A stretch of 60,361 nt of DNA from Pseudanabaena sp. M085S1SP2A07QC (GCA_020404895.1 JADBWK010000001.1:1-60361); one strand, 5' to 3'. Shown: positions 7,756-17,219, numbered from the stretch's first letter. The notes: a model not told the origin generated them from the letters alone. Program-made: numbers and translations.

Positions 7756-7760
7756 AACTC

Positions 7761-7801
7761 AAAAAGGAAAATCGCCTACTACGTAGGCGATTTTCCTTTT
7801 T
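7761..7801. terminator. Palindromic terminator
   Basis: AAAAAGGAAAATCGCCTAC pairs perfectly with GTAGGCGATTTTCCTTTTT around a 3-nt loop TAC, just after the response regulator stop. Confidence 0.8.
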
Positions 7802-7886
7802 GGGTAGTAAGCCTTCTTTTGCGAATTAGAATAATAATCAATTACTTTATTCAAATTCGCAAAAACTAAAACGTCTCTAGATATTA

Positions 7887-9389
7887 ATGAAAGTGCCACA
7901 GAAAATTATTGTTGTTGGGGCGGGAATTGGTGGTTTGACTGCGGCAGCTTTATTAGCTGGTCGGGGCTATGAAGTTATCGTTTACGATCTTGCTCTGGTG
8001 GCTGGGGGGTGTGCATCGACATTTAAGCGGCGCGGATTTACCTTTGATGTCGGTGCGACACAGGTGGCAGGTTTAGAATCTGGCGGCATCCATGATCGCA
8101 TTTTTAAAGAACTAGAAATAGAAATTCCTGAATCGACCTATTGCGATCCTGCCTGTGCAGTTTTTTTACCAAATGAGAGTGAGCCGATTAATGTTTGGCG
8201 CGATCGCCATAAGTGGAAACTAGAACGCCAGAGACAATTTCCTAACAGCGAAACATTTTGGGATTTTTTAGAAGACTTATTTTGGTGCAGTTGGCGCTTT
8301 CAGTCACGCGATCCGATTTTGCCGCCTCGTAATATTTGGGATATATGGCAATTAGTTAAAGCTTTGCGAATCGATACCTTGGCAACTATTCCTTATACTT
8401 TCTCGACGGTAGGTGATGCTTTACGCGGTTTTGGATTGGATAGTGATAAAAGATTGCGAACCTTTCTCGATTTGCAATTAAAACTCTATTCACAGGTTAA
8501 TGCTGAGGAAACAGCTTTGCTCTATGCAGCCACGGCTTTAGCGGTTTCGCAAGCACCTTTGGGTTTGTTCCATCTTCAAGGCAGTATGCAAGTTTTAAGC
8601 GATCGCCTGATAGAAAGTATTGAACGTGATGGAGGGAAGATTTTAATGCAGCATGAAGTAACTGCGATCGCAGATCAAGGAAAAATTAAAAAGGTAAAAG
8701 TAAAAAATCTGAGGACGGGTGAAACTGCGTGGGATGAGGCGGATCATGTTGTGGCGAATGTGACGGTGAATAATTTTGTGAGGCTTTTGGGAGATGGAGC
8801 GCCCAAGGGCTACTCTAATCGAGTTGCAAATCTCAAGCCTGCTTCGGTTGCATTTGTGGTTTATTTGGGAGTAGATCGTGTTGCGATTCCTGATAACTGT
8901 CCGCCACATTTGCAGTTTTTGGAAGCTGGTGATAAACCTCATTCTCTATTTATTTCTGTTAGTAAGGAAGGTGATGGACGCGCTCCAGAGGGACGAGCGA
9001 CGATTATTGCTTCGGAATTTACTGATGCGTCAGTTTGGTATGGCGATGAGGATTATCAGGAACTTAAAAAGAGATTTACAGAAAGAGCGATCGCCCAGTT
9101 AAGCACATATTTCCATCTCAACGAAGAGACAATCATTCATATCGAAGCCGCTACACCACAGACTTTTGCACGCTATACAGGTCGCGATCGCGGCATTGTC
9201 GGTGGCGTAGGAATGCGCGTCTCTACCTTTGGACCCTTTGGATTTGCCAATCGCACTCCACTCAAAAATATCTGGCTAGTCGGCGACTCCACCCACCCAG
9301 GAGAGGGAACCGCAGGAGTCAGCTATTCAGCAATGACCGTAGTGAGACAAATAGAGCAGCAACTAGAGAGAAAAAGGTTTCCAAGGTAG
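7887..9389 (+). CDS. crtD: Carotenoid C-3',4' desaturase (CrtD type)
   Basis: This 500-residue FAD enzyme belongs to the phytoene-desaturase superfamily. The dinucleotide-binding motif VVGAGIGGLTAAALLAGRG is at residues 9-27, followed by GGCASTFKRRGFTFDVGATQ. The C-terminal FAD motif is NIWLVGDSTHPGEG-TAGVSYSA. These features fit cyanobacterial CrtD, which introduces the 3',4' double bond in myxol-type carotenoids at membranes. Other desaturases of the family (CrtI, CrtH isomerase) are less similar in length and tail. Its last 27 bp overlap the end of the convergent FAD oxidoreductase gene. Confidence 0.8.
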   Translation: MKVPQKIIVVGAGIGGLTAAALLAGRGYEVIVYDLALVAGGCASTFKRRGFTFDVGATQVAGLESGGIHDRIFKELEIEIPESTYCDPACAVFLPNESEPINVWRDRHKWKLERQRQFPNSETFWDFLEDLFWCSWRFQSRDPILPPRNIWDIWQLVKALRIDTLATIPYTFSTVGDALRGFGLDSDKRLRTFLDLQLKLYSQVNAEETALLYAATALAVSQAPLGLFHLQGSMQVLSDRLIESIERDGGKILMQHEVTAIADQGKIKKVKVKNLRTGETAWDEADHVVANVTVNNFVRLLGDGAPKGYSNRVANLKPASVAFVVYLGVDRVAIPDNCPPHLQFLEAGDKPHSLFISVSKEGDGRAPEGRATIIASEFTDASVWYGDEDYQELKKRFTERAIAQLSTYFHLNEETIIHIEAATPQTFARYTGRDRGIVGGVGMRVSTFGPFGFANRTPLKNIWLVGDSTHPGEGTAGVSYSAMTVVRQIEQQLERKRFPR

Positions 9390-10457
9390 ATCACTTGAGC
9401 CAGTAAGTAGTAAATCTCTGGTAATTTGAGCAGTCACAGGAGCCATCATTACGCCATTGCGATAATGCCCTGTAGCAATCAAAATGTGCGGATGGTCTGG
9501 TGCAAAACCTAAAATAGGAGACTGGAATCCATCGGGTCTGGGTCGATCGCCTGCCCATGTTTTTAAAACTTTAGCCTCCTTAAAAGTAGGACACCATGCG
9601 ATCGCCTGTTCTAGCAATAACGAGATATTAGCTTCGCGGGGTAATTCATCTGGCTCAAATTCTAAGGTTGCACCCAGCCAATATTGCTCATTACCTAACG
9701 GCACGATATTAATGTCGGAATGATCCTCATTTTCAGCATTAATGACGGTTTGCAAATTTAGGTTGGGGATATTTAGAAGCAAAGCTTGACCGCCAACTGG
9801 TAGCAAAAGATCTTGTTCTCTATTTTTTGAACAGTTTTTTAAAAGTGACGCAAGTAGGGCATTGCTGCCTAAGCCTGATGTAACTACGATGCGATCGCTT
9901 TTGATCTCTTCTAAGCTCTTAACGGTTGCGTTCCAGTAAAATTTCACCCCATTTTGAGTTGCCGCAGCAACTAGTGCATCAACTAACTGTGTTGGATGCA
10001 CTGCGCGATCGCATGGACTAAACAAGCCATCGTCCGTTAGCCATTGCGAATATTGCTGAGAAATTACATCGCGTTCAAGCCACTGCAACTTAAAGCCCTG
10101 TTCTTTGCGAATTTCGATTAGCGATCGCGCTTTGTTTTTTTCCTCAGGCGATCGCAATAAACTTAAGATCCCGTTGCGGTTATAAAGAATATTGCAGTTA
10201 GTTTGAGAGTTTAAGTCATCGATTAAGCGATCGTACAGACTTAAACTCGCCAAGCGTAACCTAACCAAAGGGCCCTTAGCTTTGGAACTAGAAGCCGCCA
10301 TCAACACCCCTAGCGCTGAACCAGTTGCCATCATAGCTGGTAGAGGATTTGATTCAAGTACCTTCACCTTTAGCTCGGTTTTACTTAATTCATAGGCAAG
10401 CATTGCCCCAATTACACCGCAGCCAATGATAGTGACAGTTTTCATAAATATTTTCAT
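9363..10457 (-). CDS. FAD-dependent oxidoreductase (DAO/ThiO-like)
   Basis: The 364-residue protein has an N-terminal Rossmann motif TIIGCGVIGAMLAYELS and a C-terminal DAO-type end: TWAGDRPRPDGFQSP-ILG, then ATGHYRNGVMMAP. It resembles glycine oxidase and D-amino-acid dehydrogenases that oxidise amines with FAD; the exact substrate is unclear. The GH-RNG motif is that seen in ThiO, so a link to thiamine thiazole synthesis is possible. Start may be ATG 10457 or ATG 10445 (MKTVTIIG), and the second fits the family better. The start region overlaps a large palindrome at 10455. Confidence 0.8.
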   Translation of the reverse strand: MKIFMKTVTIIGCGVIGAMLAYELSKTELKVKVLESNPLPAMMATGSALGVLMAASSSKAKGPLVRLRLASLSLYDRLIDDLNSQTNCNILYNRNGILSLLRSPEEKNKARSLIEIRKEQGFKLQWLERDVISQQYSQWLTDDGLFSPCDRAVHPTQLVDALVAAATQNGVKFYWNATVKSLEEIKSDRIVVTSGLGSNALLASLLKNCSKNREQDLLLPVGGQALLLNIPNLNLQTVINAENEDHSDINIVPLGNEQYWLGATLEFEPDELPREANISLLLEQAIAWCPTFKEAKVLKTWAGDRPRPDGFQSPILGFAPDHPHILIATGHYRNGVMMAPVTAQITRDLLLTGSSDLPWKPFSL

Positions 10458-10576
10458 AGAGTAGAAACAGCAATTCTCATTATGAAACCGATTTTGGTGT
10501 TTCCAGCGCCAAAATCGGTTTCATAATGAGAATTGCTGGAGTAGAAAAGATGTGAAGCATTCTTTTCTACTCTATG
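10455..10576. repeat. Nested palindrome (AATCGGTTTCATAATGAG family)
   Basis: An outer inverted pair CATAGAGTAGAAA/TTTCTACTCTATG encloses an inner pair in which GCAATTCTCATTATGAAACC is mirrored at 10514-10538. The whole 122 bp can fold back. The outer left arm contains the start of the FAD oxidoreductase gene. The inner arm recurs singly or in variant form near 33970, 38970 and 58355. Confidence 0.8.
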
Positions 10577-10591
10577 ATCTGATTGGCAACT

Positions 10592-10665
10592 AATACCAAT
10601 TTTATAAAAGTGTAGCGACACTTTTGTGAATTAAAAAATAAACCCTGTAAGGGTCTTAGAAACTG
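10592..10665. repeat. Hairpin repeat (CACAAAAGTG / AAACCCTGTAAGGGT family)
   Basis: A stem TAAAAGTGTAGCGACACTTTTGTGAATT (arms AAAAGTGT and ACACTTTT) is followed by AAACCCTGTAAGGGT. Related copies lie at 22365, 27470, 33760 and 34310. No gene is present between 10577 and 10723. Confidence 0.7.
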
Positions 10666-10723
10666 CTTCTTTAATGATTAAAGACAATGCTAAAATTTTG
10701 AAATAAAAGCAAATCCTGTAGCA

Positions 10724-11209
10724 TTGGCAGTCAAAACACTCCTGATTCTGCAAAATCCCTACATTAGACCCGTGATTACGCTAAATCTGCTGCATCCTAT
10801 CAAATCTGTACCAATCCAAACATGGAAATTTAATTCTGAGCCTGTAATTCGGATTGGGCGTTCAGGAGATAATGACGTGATTCTCTATAGTTCTGTTGTT
10901 TCTCGCTACCATGTCGAGCTATATCATCACTCTCAGTATTGGGAAATTGTCAATATCGGGGCAAACGGTACATATATTGACGATCAGCAAATAGAGAGTG
11001 AGCATGTACAGAATTGTGTGATTATTCGCCTAGCAATGGCTGGACCCAAATTGCAAATTTTACTAGATGGGGCTGAAGCGATCACTCCTTCACTTCGTGA
11101 CATTGCTGCTGCTCAAGCCACATCATCTAATAATCACGCATCATCAACTGTTCCGACATCTCCAACTCTTCCAACCGATGTTCGCCCTACTGTTATGTCA
11201 CGGAAGTAA
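10724..11209 (+). CDS. FHA domain protein
   Basis: Residues about 45-100 form a forkhead-associated phosphothreonine-binding domain: IRIGRSGDNDVIL, then VVSRYHVELY and NIGANGTYIDDQQI. The conserved Gly-Arg, Ser, His and Asn positions are all kept. The C-terminal 50 residues are low-complexity Ala/Ser/Thr/Pro. It probably reads a Ser/Thr kinase signal; no kinase lies nearby. The start is TTG at 10724, chosen because no ATG precedes the domain in frame. Confidence 0.85.
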   Translation: MAVKTLLILQNPYIRPVITLNLLHPIKSVPIQTWKFNSEPVIRIGRSGDNDVILYSSVVSRYHVELYHHSQYWEIVNIGANGTYIDDQQIESEHVQNCVIIRLAMAGPKLQILLDGAEAITPSLRDIAAAQATSSNNHASSTVPTSPTLPTDVRPTVMSRK

Positions 11210-11344
11210 TTTGATTTATATCTTTTTGAAATATGCGATCGCCAATATCGTATTATCATAGACTTGGCATAATTTGGCACTCGCTGACAGTTTTGCCAAA
11301 AGTTGGCAAAAGTCCAAAAAATGTTTTTTGATTTCTAGATATAT

Positions 11345-11380
11345 TCAATCTAGGCATACTTAATCTAGGCATATTTAATA
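11345..11380 (+). repeat. Short direct repeat ahead of tig
   Basis: AATCTAGGCATACTT and AATCTAGGCATATTT are two near-identical units directly before the tig ATG. They could be a regulator site or simple duplication. Nearby, GTTTTGCCAA and TTGGCAAAAG form an inverted pair. Confidence 0.4.
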
Positions 11381-12790
11381 ATGAAGGTCACTCTAGAGAA
11401 GCTTCCCGCTAGTCAAATTGGTTTTGACATTCAAGTAGAAGGAGCAAAGTCTCAAGCAATATACGATCGCATCGTCAAAGACTTGACACGCACGATGCAA
11501 GTCCCAGGGTTTCGTAAAGGCAAAGCGCCCACTCAACTTGTATTGAGACAAGTTGGCAATCAGCGACTCAAAGCTAATGTCCTTGAAGAGTTACTAGAAA
11601 AAACCTTAAACGAAGCCCTTGCTGAGAATAAAGAAGTTAAAGATAAGGCTCTGGGCGGCTTTCAACTAATTACAGATATTGAAGCTCTTGTCCAGACCTT
11701 CACCCCAGGGCAAGAAGTAACCTTTAAAGCTGCGATCGACGTTGAGCCAGAAGTAGCTCTTGCAAAATATCAAGGCTTCACGGTCAAAGCTGAAGAAATT
11801 AAGCCTGACCTCACCGAAGTTGATCGCACCTTAAACGAATTTCAAGTCCGCAAGGCTACTATTGTACCCATTGAAGATCGTGGAATCGAACTAAACGATG
11901 TTGTCACCGTCGATCTCAAAGTCCTCGATCGCGCTACAGGCGAAGAATTACCCGATGCTGGCGAAGAAGATTTTCAGTTAGATGTTGATGAAAAGGCATT
12001 TATCCCTGAAGTCGTTAAAGCGATCATCGGTGCAGCAATCGATGATGTCGTTGAAGTTGAGTCAATTTTCCCTGAAGAATATTATCCTGAAGAATATGTC
12101 GGCAAGGAAATCAAGTATGTAGTCACAATCAAATCGATCAAAGGTCGTGAGCTTCCTGCCCTTGATGACGAGTTTGCTCAATCAATCAGCGACAAACAAA
12201 CGATCGCCGAATTGCGCGAACTTCTAGAAAAGCGGGTAATCGACGAAGCAGAGTCGAAAACTCTAGCTAACAAAGAACGTGCCGTCCTTGATGCACTAAC
12301 TGCCGAACTTGATGTTGATTTACCTGCAACTCTTTTGCAGCAAGAACTAGACTTTTTGGTAAGACAACAAGCTAATTATTTGCAAGAGCGCATCGATCCT
12401 GCGATGGCAAAGCAACTATTTACCAAGGAATTGGTTGAAGAAATGCGCCGGCTCAATCAACCAGAGGCGGTTAACCGTCTCAAACGCAAAGTCGCCCTTG
12501 ATAAAATTGCTGAGGAAGAAAAGCTATCTGTCGATGAAGCCGAGCTCAAAGAAAGAGTCGCCAACACCTTGGAAATGCTCAAAGATCCCAATATCGATCC
12601 TGCTAGATTAGCTGGCTTAATTCGTGAGGAAATGCGGACTGAAGTCGCAGTGGCATGGTTGATTGAGCATTCTGAAATCGAATTAGTCGAGCAAGGCTCA
12701 CTCCAGCCAGAGCCAGAGACTCTCGAAAGTATCTCACCAGAGGCTGACACAGACGTTGTAACTGTTGAGGCAACATCTGAAGAAGCTTAA
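11381..12790 (+). CDS. tig: Trigger factor
   Basis: The 469-residue ribosome-bound chaperone and prolyl isomerase shows the three-domain layout. The N-terminal ribosome-binding loop reads VPGFRKGKAP (near residues 40-50, the GFRxGxxP signature). A central FKBP-like PPIase domain contains NDVVTVDLKV and DEKAFIPEVVKAIIGA. A helical C-terminal chaperone domain is followed by an acidic tail. It receives nascent chains at the exit tunnel. It is followed by clpP and clpX, the conserved tig-clpP-clpX order, though a palindromic terminator separates tig from clpP. Confidence 0.97.
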   Translation: MKVTLEKLPASQIGFDIQVEGAKSQAIYDRIVKDLTRTMQVPGFRKGKAPTQLVLRQVGNQRLKANVLEELLEKTLNEALAENKEVKDKALGGFQLITDIEALVQTFTPGQEVTFKAAIDVEPEVALAKYQGFTVKAEEIKPDLTEVDRTLNEFQVRKATIVPIEDRGIELNDVVTVDLKVLDRATGEELPDAGEEDFQLDVDEKAFIPEVVKAIIGAAIDDVVEVESIFPEEYYPEEYVGKEIKYVVTIKSIKGRELPALDDEFAQSISDKQTIAELRELLEKRVIDEAESKTLANKERAVLDALTAELDVDLPATLLQQELDFLVRQQANYLQERIDPAMAKQLFTKELVEEMRRLNQPEAVNRLKRKVALDKIAEEEKLSVDEAELKERVANTLEMLKDPNIDPARLAGLIREEMRTEVAVAWLIEHSEIELVEQGSLQPEPETLESISPEADTDVVTVEATSEEA

Positions 12791-12831
12791 TTAAAAGAGA
12801 GAGGAGTGCTTTGCACTCCTCTCTCTTTTAA
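12791..12831. terminator. Palindromic terminator after tig
   Basis: Perfect 19-bp arms TTAAAAGAGAGAGGAGTGC/GCACTCCTCTCTCTTTTAA flank a TTT loop, directly after the stop codon. Confidence 0.85.
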
Positions 12832-12953
12832 ATTGCGTAAGATAGTATAGCTATAGCAATACTATTTTTGAGGCATAATAGCTTTTAAGTTGGTATGGTA
12901 AAACTTAAGATTTCCCTCTCAAGTTTTGCCTAAAATGACTTATCAAAATTACG

Positions 12954-13637
12954 GTGAATTCAAAACGCATGTACCCTTTATCTAGTCAATTAGCATCAAA
13001 CAACTTTGCGATCGCGACCCAAAATCAGGTTGTGCCGATGGTAGTCGAGCAATCAGGTAAAGGAGAGAGAGCATTTGATATTTTCTCGCGCTTACTGCGT
13101 GAGCGGATTGTGTTCTTGGGTTCGCAAGTAGATGACACCACATCAAACTTAATTATGTCCCAGCTTTTGTTTTTAGAAGCTGAAGATCCTGAAAAGGATA
13201 TTTACCTCTATATCAACTCTCCTGGTGGCTCAGTCTACGCAGGCATGGCGATCCTCGACACCATGAATCATGTTCGTCCCGACGTTTGTACTATCTGCAT
13301 GGGACTAGCGGCAAGCATGGGCGCGTTTCTACTAGCGGCTGGCGCTAAAGGCAAGCGGATGTCTTTGCCAAATGTGCGGATCATGATTCACCAACCTCTT
13401 GGTGGTGCGCAAGGTCAGGCAGTTGATATCGAGATCCAAGCGCGGGAAATCTTGTACATTAAGCGATCGCTTAATGAGATGCTAGCTGCCAACACAGGCA
13501 AGCCTCTCGAACAAATCGAGCAAGATACCGAGCGTGATTTCTTTATGTCACCAGCGGAAGCTCAACAATATGGTTTAATCGATCAAGTTTTAACTAATTC
13601 TAAAAGCCTCCAGCCATCTGCCCTATCCCTAGTCTAG
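12954..13637 (+). CDS. clpP: ATP-dependent Clp protease proteolytic subunit
   Basis: The serine protease subunit forms the tetradecameric chamber used by ClpX or ClpC. The catalytic triad is visible: Ser121 in GLAASMGAF, His146 in MIHQPLGG and Asp195 in ERDFFMSP. The handle helix [17 protein letters not shown] is intact. Start GTG at 12954 gives 227 residues with a short N-terminal extension; ATG at 12969 is possible. clpX follows after 31 bp, so the two are probably cotranscribed. Confidence 0.97.
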   Translation: MNSKRMYPLSSQLASNNFAIATQNQVVPMVVEQSGKGERAFDIFSRLLRERIVFLGSQVDDTTSNLIMSQLLFLEAEDPEKDIYLYINSPGGSVYAGMAILDTMNHVRPDVCTICMGLAASMGAFLLAAGAKGKRMSLPNVRIMIHQPLGGAQGQAVDIEIQAREILYIKRSLNEMLAANTGKPLEQIEQDTERDFFMSPAEAQQYGLIDQVLTNSKSLQPSALSLV

Positions 13638-13668
13638 CCATTGCGACAACCTCACATTGAGATAGCTT

Positions 13669-15006
13669 ATGCCCAGTAAATATGACTCTCATCTAAAATG
13701 TTCCTTCTGTGGTAAATCGCAGGAGCAGGTACGCAAGCTAATTGCTGGACCAGGGGTATACATTTGTGATGAGTGTGTGGATTTATGTAACGAAATCCTT
13801 GATGAGGAGCTCTTTAATAGTGCTCCACCCCAAGCTACCCAGCGCAAAGACCCTGCCAACGAAAAGCGGAAAACCAAAACTGCGGCGAATCTTAATCTTA
13901 GTCAGATCCCTAAGCCTCGTGATATCAAGCGCTATCTCGATGAAAATGTAGTTGGTCAGGACGAAGCTAAAAAAGTTTTGTCTGTCGCCGTGTATAACCA
14001 CTACAAGCGACTAAGTTTTATTGAATCGACGGCAAAAGGTCAGAATGAAGACGGAATCGAACTTCAGAAGTCGAATATTTTGCTGATTGGCCCTACAGGT
14101 TGCGGCAAGACCCTATTGGCACAGACTTTAGCAGAAATGCTAGATGTGCCTTTTGCGGTTGCCGATGCTACAACACTAACTGAGGCTGGCTATGTCGGTG
14201 AAGATGTAGAGAATATTTTACTAAGACTGCTACAGGTTGCCGATCTTGATGTCGAAGAGGCTCAGCGCGGTATTATTTACATTGATGAAATCGATAAAAT
14301 TGCCCGTAAGGGAGAAAATACTTCGATTACCCGCGATGTATCGGGTGAAGGTGTCCAGCAAGCCTTATTGAAAATGTTAGAAGGGACGATCGCTAATGTG
14401 CCGCCTCAAGGTGGACGTAAGCATCCTTACCAAGACTGCATCCAGATTGACACCAAAAACATCTTGTTTATCTGTGGTGGTGCTTTCGGTGGCATGGAGA
14501 AGCTTATTGAGCAACGCATTGGTAAAAAATCAATGGGATTTGTGCAGCAGGGTGAGTCGATTCCCCGCGAAAAGCGTACTGCGGAAATCCTCAAGAATGT
14601 ACAGCCCGATGATCTTGTTAAGTTTGGGATGATTCCTGAGTTTATCGGTCGTGTGCCAGTTACGGCTGTACTCGATCCTTTGGATGAAAAAGCGCTGATG
14701 GCAATTTTAACTGAGCCTCGTAGTGCGTTGATTAAGCAGTATCAAAAGCTCTTGAAAATGGATAATGTCCAACTTGAGTTTCAGCCTGAGGCAGTTCAGG
14801 CGATCGCTAAAGAAGCCTATCGACGTAAAACAGGAGCGAGAGCTTTACGAGGTATTGTTGAGCAGTTGATGCTGGATATGATGTACGAGTTACCTTCTCG
14901 CAAGGATGTAACTAAATGTTCGATAACTCTCGATATGGTCGAGAAATTATCCACAGCCGAGATTTTGCAGCATCCTGCATCAATGCCAAAACCTGAATCA
15001 GCATAA
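13669..15006 (+). CDS. clpX: Clp protease ATP-binding subunit ClpX
   Basis: This AAA+ unfoldase of 445 residues feeds substrates into ClpP. The N-terminal zinc-binding domain has Cys11, Cys14, Cys33 and Cys36 (CSFC and CDEC). The Walker A GPTGCGKT, Walker [12 protein letters not shown] and RGVLxx-type C-terminal region ([11 protein letters not shown]) are present. It forms an operon with clpP. Its last five codons lie inside the left arm of a 59-bp palindrome that also holds the stop codon of the opposing gene. Confidence 0.97.
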   Translation: MPSKYDSHLKCSFCGKSQEQVRKLIAGPGVYICDECVDLCNEILDEELFNSAPPQATQRKDPANEKRKTKTAANLNLSQIPKPRDIKRYLDENVVGQDEAKKVLSVAVYNHYKRLSFIESTAKGQNEDGIELQKSNILLIGPTGCGKTLLAQTLAEMLDVPFAVADATTLTEAGYVGEDVENILLRLLQVADLDVEEAQRGIIYIDEIDKIARKGENTSITRDVSGEGVQQALLKMLEGTIANVPPQGGRKHPYQDCIQIDTKNILFICGGAFGGMEKLIEQRIGKKSMGFVQQGESIPREKRTAEILKNVQPDDLVKFGMIPEFIGRVPVTAVLDPLDEKALMAILTEPRSALIKQYQKLLKMDNVQLEFQPEAVQAIAKEAYRRKTGARALRGIVEQLMLDMMYELPSRKDVTKCSITLDMVEKLSTAEILQHPASMPKPESA

Positions 15007-15050
15007 AAAAAAGACTCGCTTTGCGAGTCTTTTTTTTATGCTGATTCAGG
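14992..15050. terminator. Bidirectional palindromic terminator containing both stop codons
   Basis: Perfect 28-bp arms start CCTGAATCAGCAT on the left and end ATGCTGATTCAGG on the right, around a TTT loop. Each arm has 8 A or 8 T. The left arm contains the clpX stop, the right arm the stop of the minus-strand Uma2 gene. Confidence 0.9.
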
Positions 15051-15744
15051 CTTTCTGTAATTGAGTTAATATCCATGAAGTTACTTGACCATGATTGTTT
15101 TCTCTCGACAAGCGCAGAGCTTCTTCTAAAAGAGCAATCTCTAAACCTGTAATTACTTGCGATCGCGTAATTCTATAACTACCTCTAGCACCCTCTGAAT
15201 CTGCGATCGCAAAGGCTAAAATCTCAGCACTTTTTACATTGATTACCCAATATTCTTTTACGCCCAAATCTTCATACAGTAAGCGCTTTTTACCGACATC
15301 ATCTGCCCAAGAACTATTGGCAATCTCGATCGCTAAATCAGGTGCGGGATAAATATCCAAGTCAACAACACCTGTACCCCAAGGAATCAACTGAGCGCGA
15401 TCGCCAACATAATAAGAAATATCAGGCTGGAATTCTCTAATGCCAACTTTGCGATAAGAACAGTTGTCTTTACTTCTGATATCTAAACCGTTAACAGCAA
15501 CAAACAAGCCTATTGCAATTACAATTAGCGCATGGTCGTCAGAATGGTCTGAGCCAGTAGACATAGGTTCAACTCTCGCTTCTCCATTGCAGTAATAAAA
15601 CTTGTATTTTTGATATTTCGGATCTTCAGCAACTTGGATAAATTCATCCCAAGAAAGTTTCACCCAAGTATTTAGAGTCTGACCAATTATTATGTTGTCA
15701 GATGGGCGATCAACAGCTTTATCGATGCTTAATACAGCAACCAT
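15046..15744 (-). CDS. Uma2 family endonuclease-like protein (DUF820)
   Basis: The 232-residue protein has the Uma2 core with a PD-(D/E)XK-like fold. FQPDISYYVG carries the Asp and APDLAIEIAN the Glu. KRLLYEDLGVKEYWVINV is the signature C-terminal block of the family. These genes are extremely numerous in cyanobacteria; their cellular role is unknown. Two further members occur in this window at 26001 and 45627. It is convergent with clpX and shares its palindromic terminator. Confidence 0.85.
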   Translation of the reverse strand: MVAVLSIDKAVDRPSDNIIIGQTLNTWVKLSWDEFIQVAEDPKYQKYKFYYCNGEARVEPMSTGSDHSDDHALIVIAIGLFVAVNGLDIRSKDNCSYRKVGIREFQPDISYYVGDRAQLIPWGTGVVDLDIYPAPDLAIEIANSSWADDVGKKRLLYEDLGVKEYWVINVKSAEILAFAIADSEGARGSYRITRSQVITGLEIALLEEALRLSRENNHGQVTSWILTQLQKA

Positions 15745-15803
15745 ATCTACACCTCATTAGCCGAATATTCAGGAGTGTCGAGCTTTACACAATACTACTT
15801 ATC

Positions 15804-16787
15804 TTAATACAACCGATCTAAGACGTAATTGGTTAAGCCAATCAAAGACTGTTTGGGTGCAGAAGATGGTAGCCACTCGATCGCTACCAGTGCTGACTTA
15901 ACATGACTCTTGGCTAATTCACGAGAACGTGAAATACCCTCGCTGTTATGAACTAGTTCGAGAGCTTTTTCCAAATCGCCCGCCTCGCTAAACTCTCGAT
16001 CAATTAGACCGCGTAACTGCGGATGCTCCTCTAATGCAAACAAGACAGGCGCAGTCAAATTACCCTGCTTCAGATCAGAGCCAGCAGGTTTGCCAAGAGT
16101 TTCCGTCGAACTAGTAAAGTCGAGAATGTCATCGACAACTTGAAACGCAATACCAAAATGCTTGCCGAAATTAAATAACTGCTCAGCTTGCACTTGGCTC
16201 ACACCACTCAGTACGCCCGCAGCCTTAGCACTACCAGCCATTAATGAGGCTGTTTTATAAAAACTCTTTTCGAGATAATCTTCAAACGTCAAATCACCAT
16301 CAAATGCAGTCAGACTTTGACGAATTTCACCTTCCGCAAAATCAGTGATTACCTTTGATAAGAGCTTGACAACTTCAAGATCGTCTAAATTGGCAAGATA
16401 CCAAGATGCTTGAGCAAACAGGAAATCACCTGCAAGTACAGCAATTCGATTACCAAAGCTATTGTTTACTGTGGGCATTCCGCGCCTTAGATCAGCGGAG
16501 TCGATCACATCGTCATGAACCAAGCTCGCTGTATGAATCATCTCCGTAATTTCAGCAAGACGGCGATGTCGTGAAGTGATGTCGCGATCGCTCATCGTCG
16601 CTCTTGATACCAACAAGACCAATGCGGGGCGCATACTCTTGCCCTTAGCTTCAAATAAATGCTCAGCCGCAGCATACAAAATTGGATGTCTTGCTCCTAC
16701 CAACTGCTTCAAATTATCCGTTAGCATACGCAAGTCATCTTTGACTGGTGCAAAAAGTTCGGTGACAGAAGTAGTTGGAAGGCTCAT
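15804..16787 (-). CDS. sds: All-trans polyprenyl diphosphate synthase (solanesyl type)
   Basis: The 327-residue trans-prenyltransferase has both aspartate-rich motifs: HDDVIDSADLRRG near residue 90 and FQVVDDILDF near 215. GKSMRPALVLL is the conserved early block. It lacks nothing expected of a long-chain synthase and would make the side chain of plastoquinone from IPP. Chain length cannot be read with certainty; solanesyl diphosphate is the usual product in cyanobacteria. It is transcribed alone on the minus strand. Confidence 0.88.
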   Translation of the reverse strand: MSLPTTSVTELFAPVKDDLRMLTDNLKQLVGARHPILYAAAEHLFEAKGKSMRPALVLLVSRATMSDRDITSRHRRLAEITEMIHTASLVHDDVIDSADLRRGMPTVNNSFGNRIAVLAGDFLFAQASWYLANLDDLEVVKLLSKVITDFAEGEIRQSLTAFDGDLTFEDYLEKSFYKTASLMAGSAKAAGVLSGVSQVQAEQLFNFGKHFGIAFQVVDDILDFTSSTETLGKPAGSDLKQGNLTAPVLFALEEHPQLRGLIDREFSEAGDLEKALELVHNSEGISRSRELAKSHVKSALVAIEWLPSSAPKQSLIGLTNYVLDRLY

Positions 16788-17014
16788 GCGAATAAACCAA
16801 TTTTAAATCAATTTTTACATATCTTCATATATTGTATGAGAATGTTGCAAGAGTTGAAGACTGACTTAGCTTGTTTTTGTAGTTAACATGGTTTTGAAGG
16901 CTGCAAATAGCTGCTACTCTATACCTACTATTCCTTTAGCCAGAAATTTTTTTGGCGATCGCTATAAAGTAGCTAGGCATAATTAATTGCAAAGCAAAAC
17001 CCGTAAAGCAATGA

Positions 17015-17219
17015 AAGTTTTGCTTGGGACATACAACCCAAATGAATAACCCCGCCGCAAGCGGGCGGGGTATCAAATTCTTTTTTACTAGAAATTTACT
17101 CACACCGCAGAGCGGTGGGGGTATTTACCCTCTTAATTCAAATAAATGAAGGCGGCGCTTCGCGCCGTCTTCATTTATTTGGGTTTTGATTTGTCCTAGC
17201 TATCTCTTCCATTGCTATA
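17015..17219. mobile_element. TATAGCAA-ended MITE with a nested hairpin insert
   Basis: The left end AAAGCAATGAAAGTTTTGCT followed by GGGACATA, and the right end TTTGTCCTAGCTATCTCT with ATTGCTATA, match the two ends of the 108-bp elements at 48260 and 58372. The middle holds extra stems CCCCGCCGCAAGCGGGCGGGG (CCCCGCC/GGCGGGG) and CACCGC/GCGGTG, as if an IS200/IS605-type end had inserted. The remaining 16788-17330 gap shows no gene. Confidence 0.6.

Noticed and set aside
11275-11315. Possible CIRCE-like heat-shock operator before tig (GGCACTC)
   Set aside because: Only one half-site is present and the spacing to the inverted partner is wrong.
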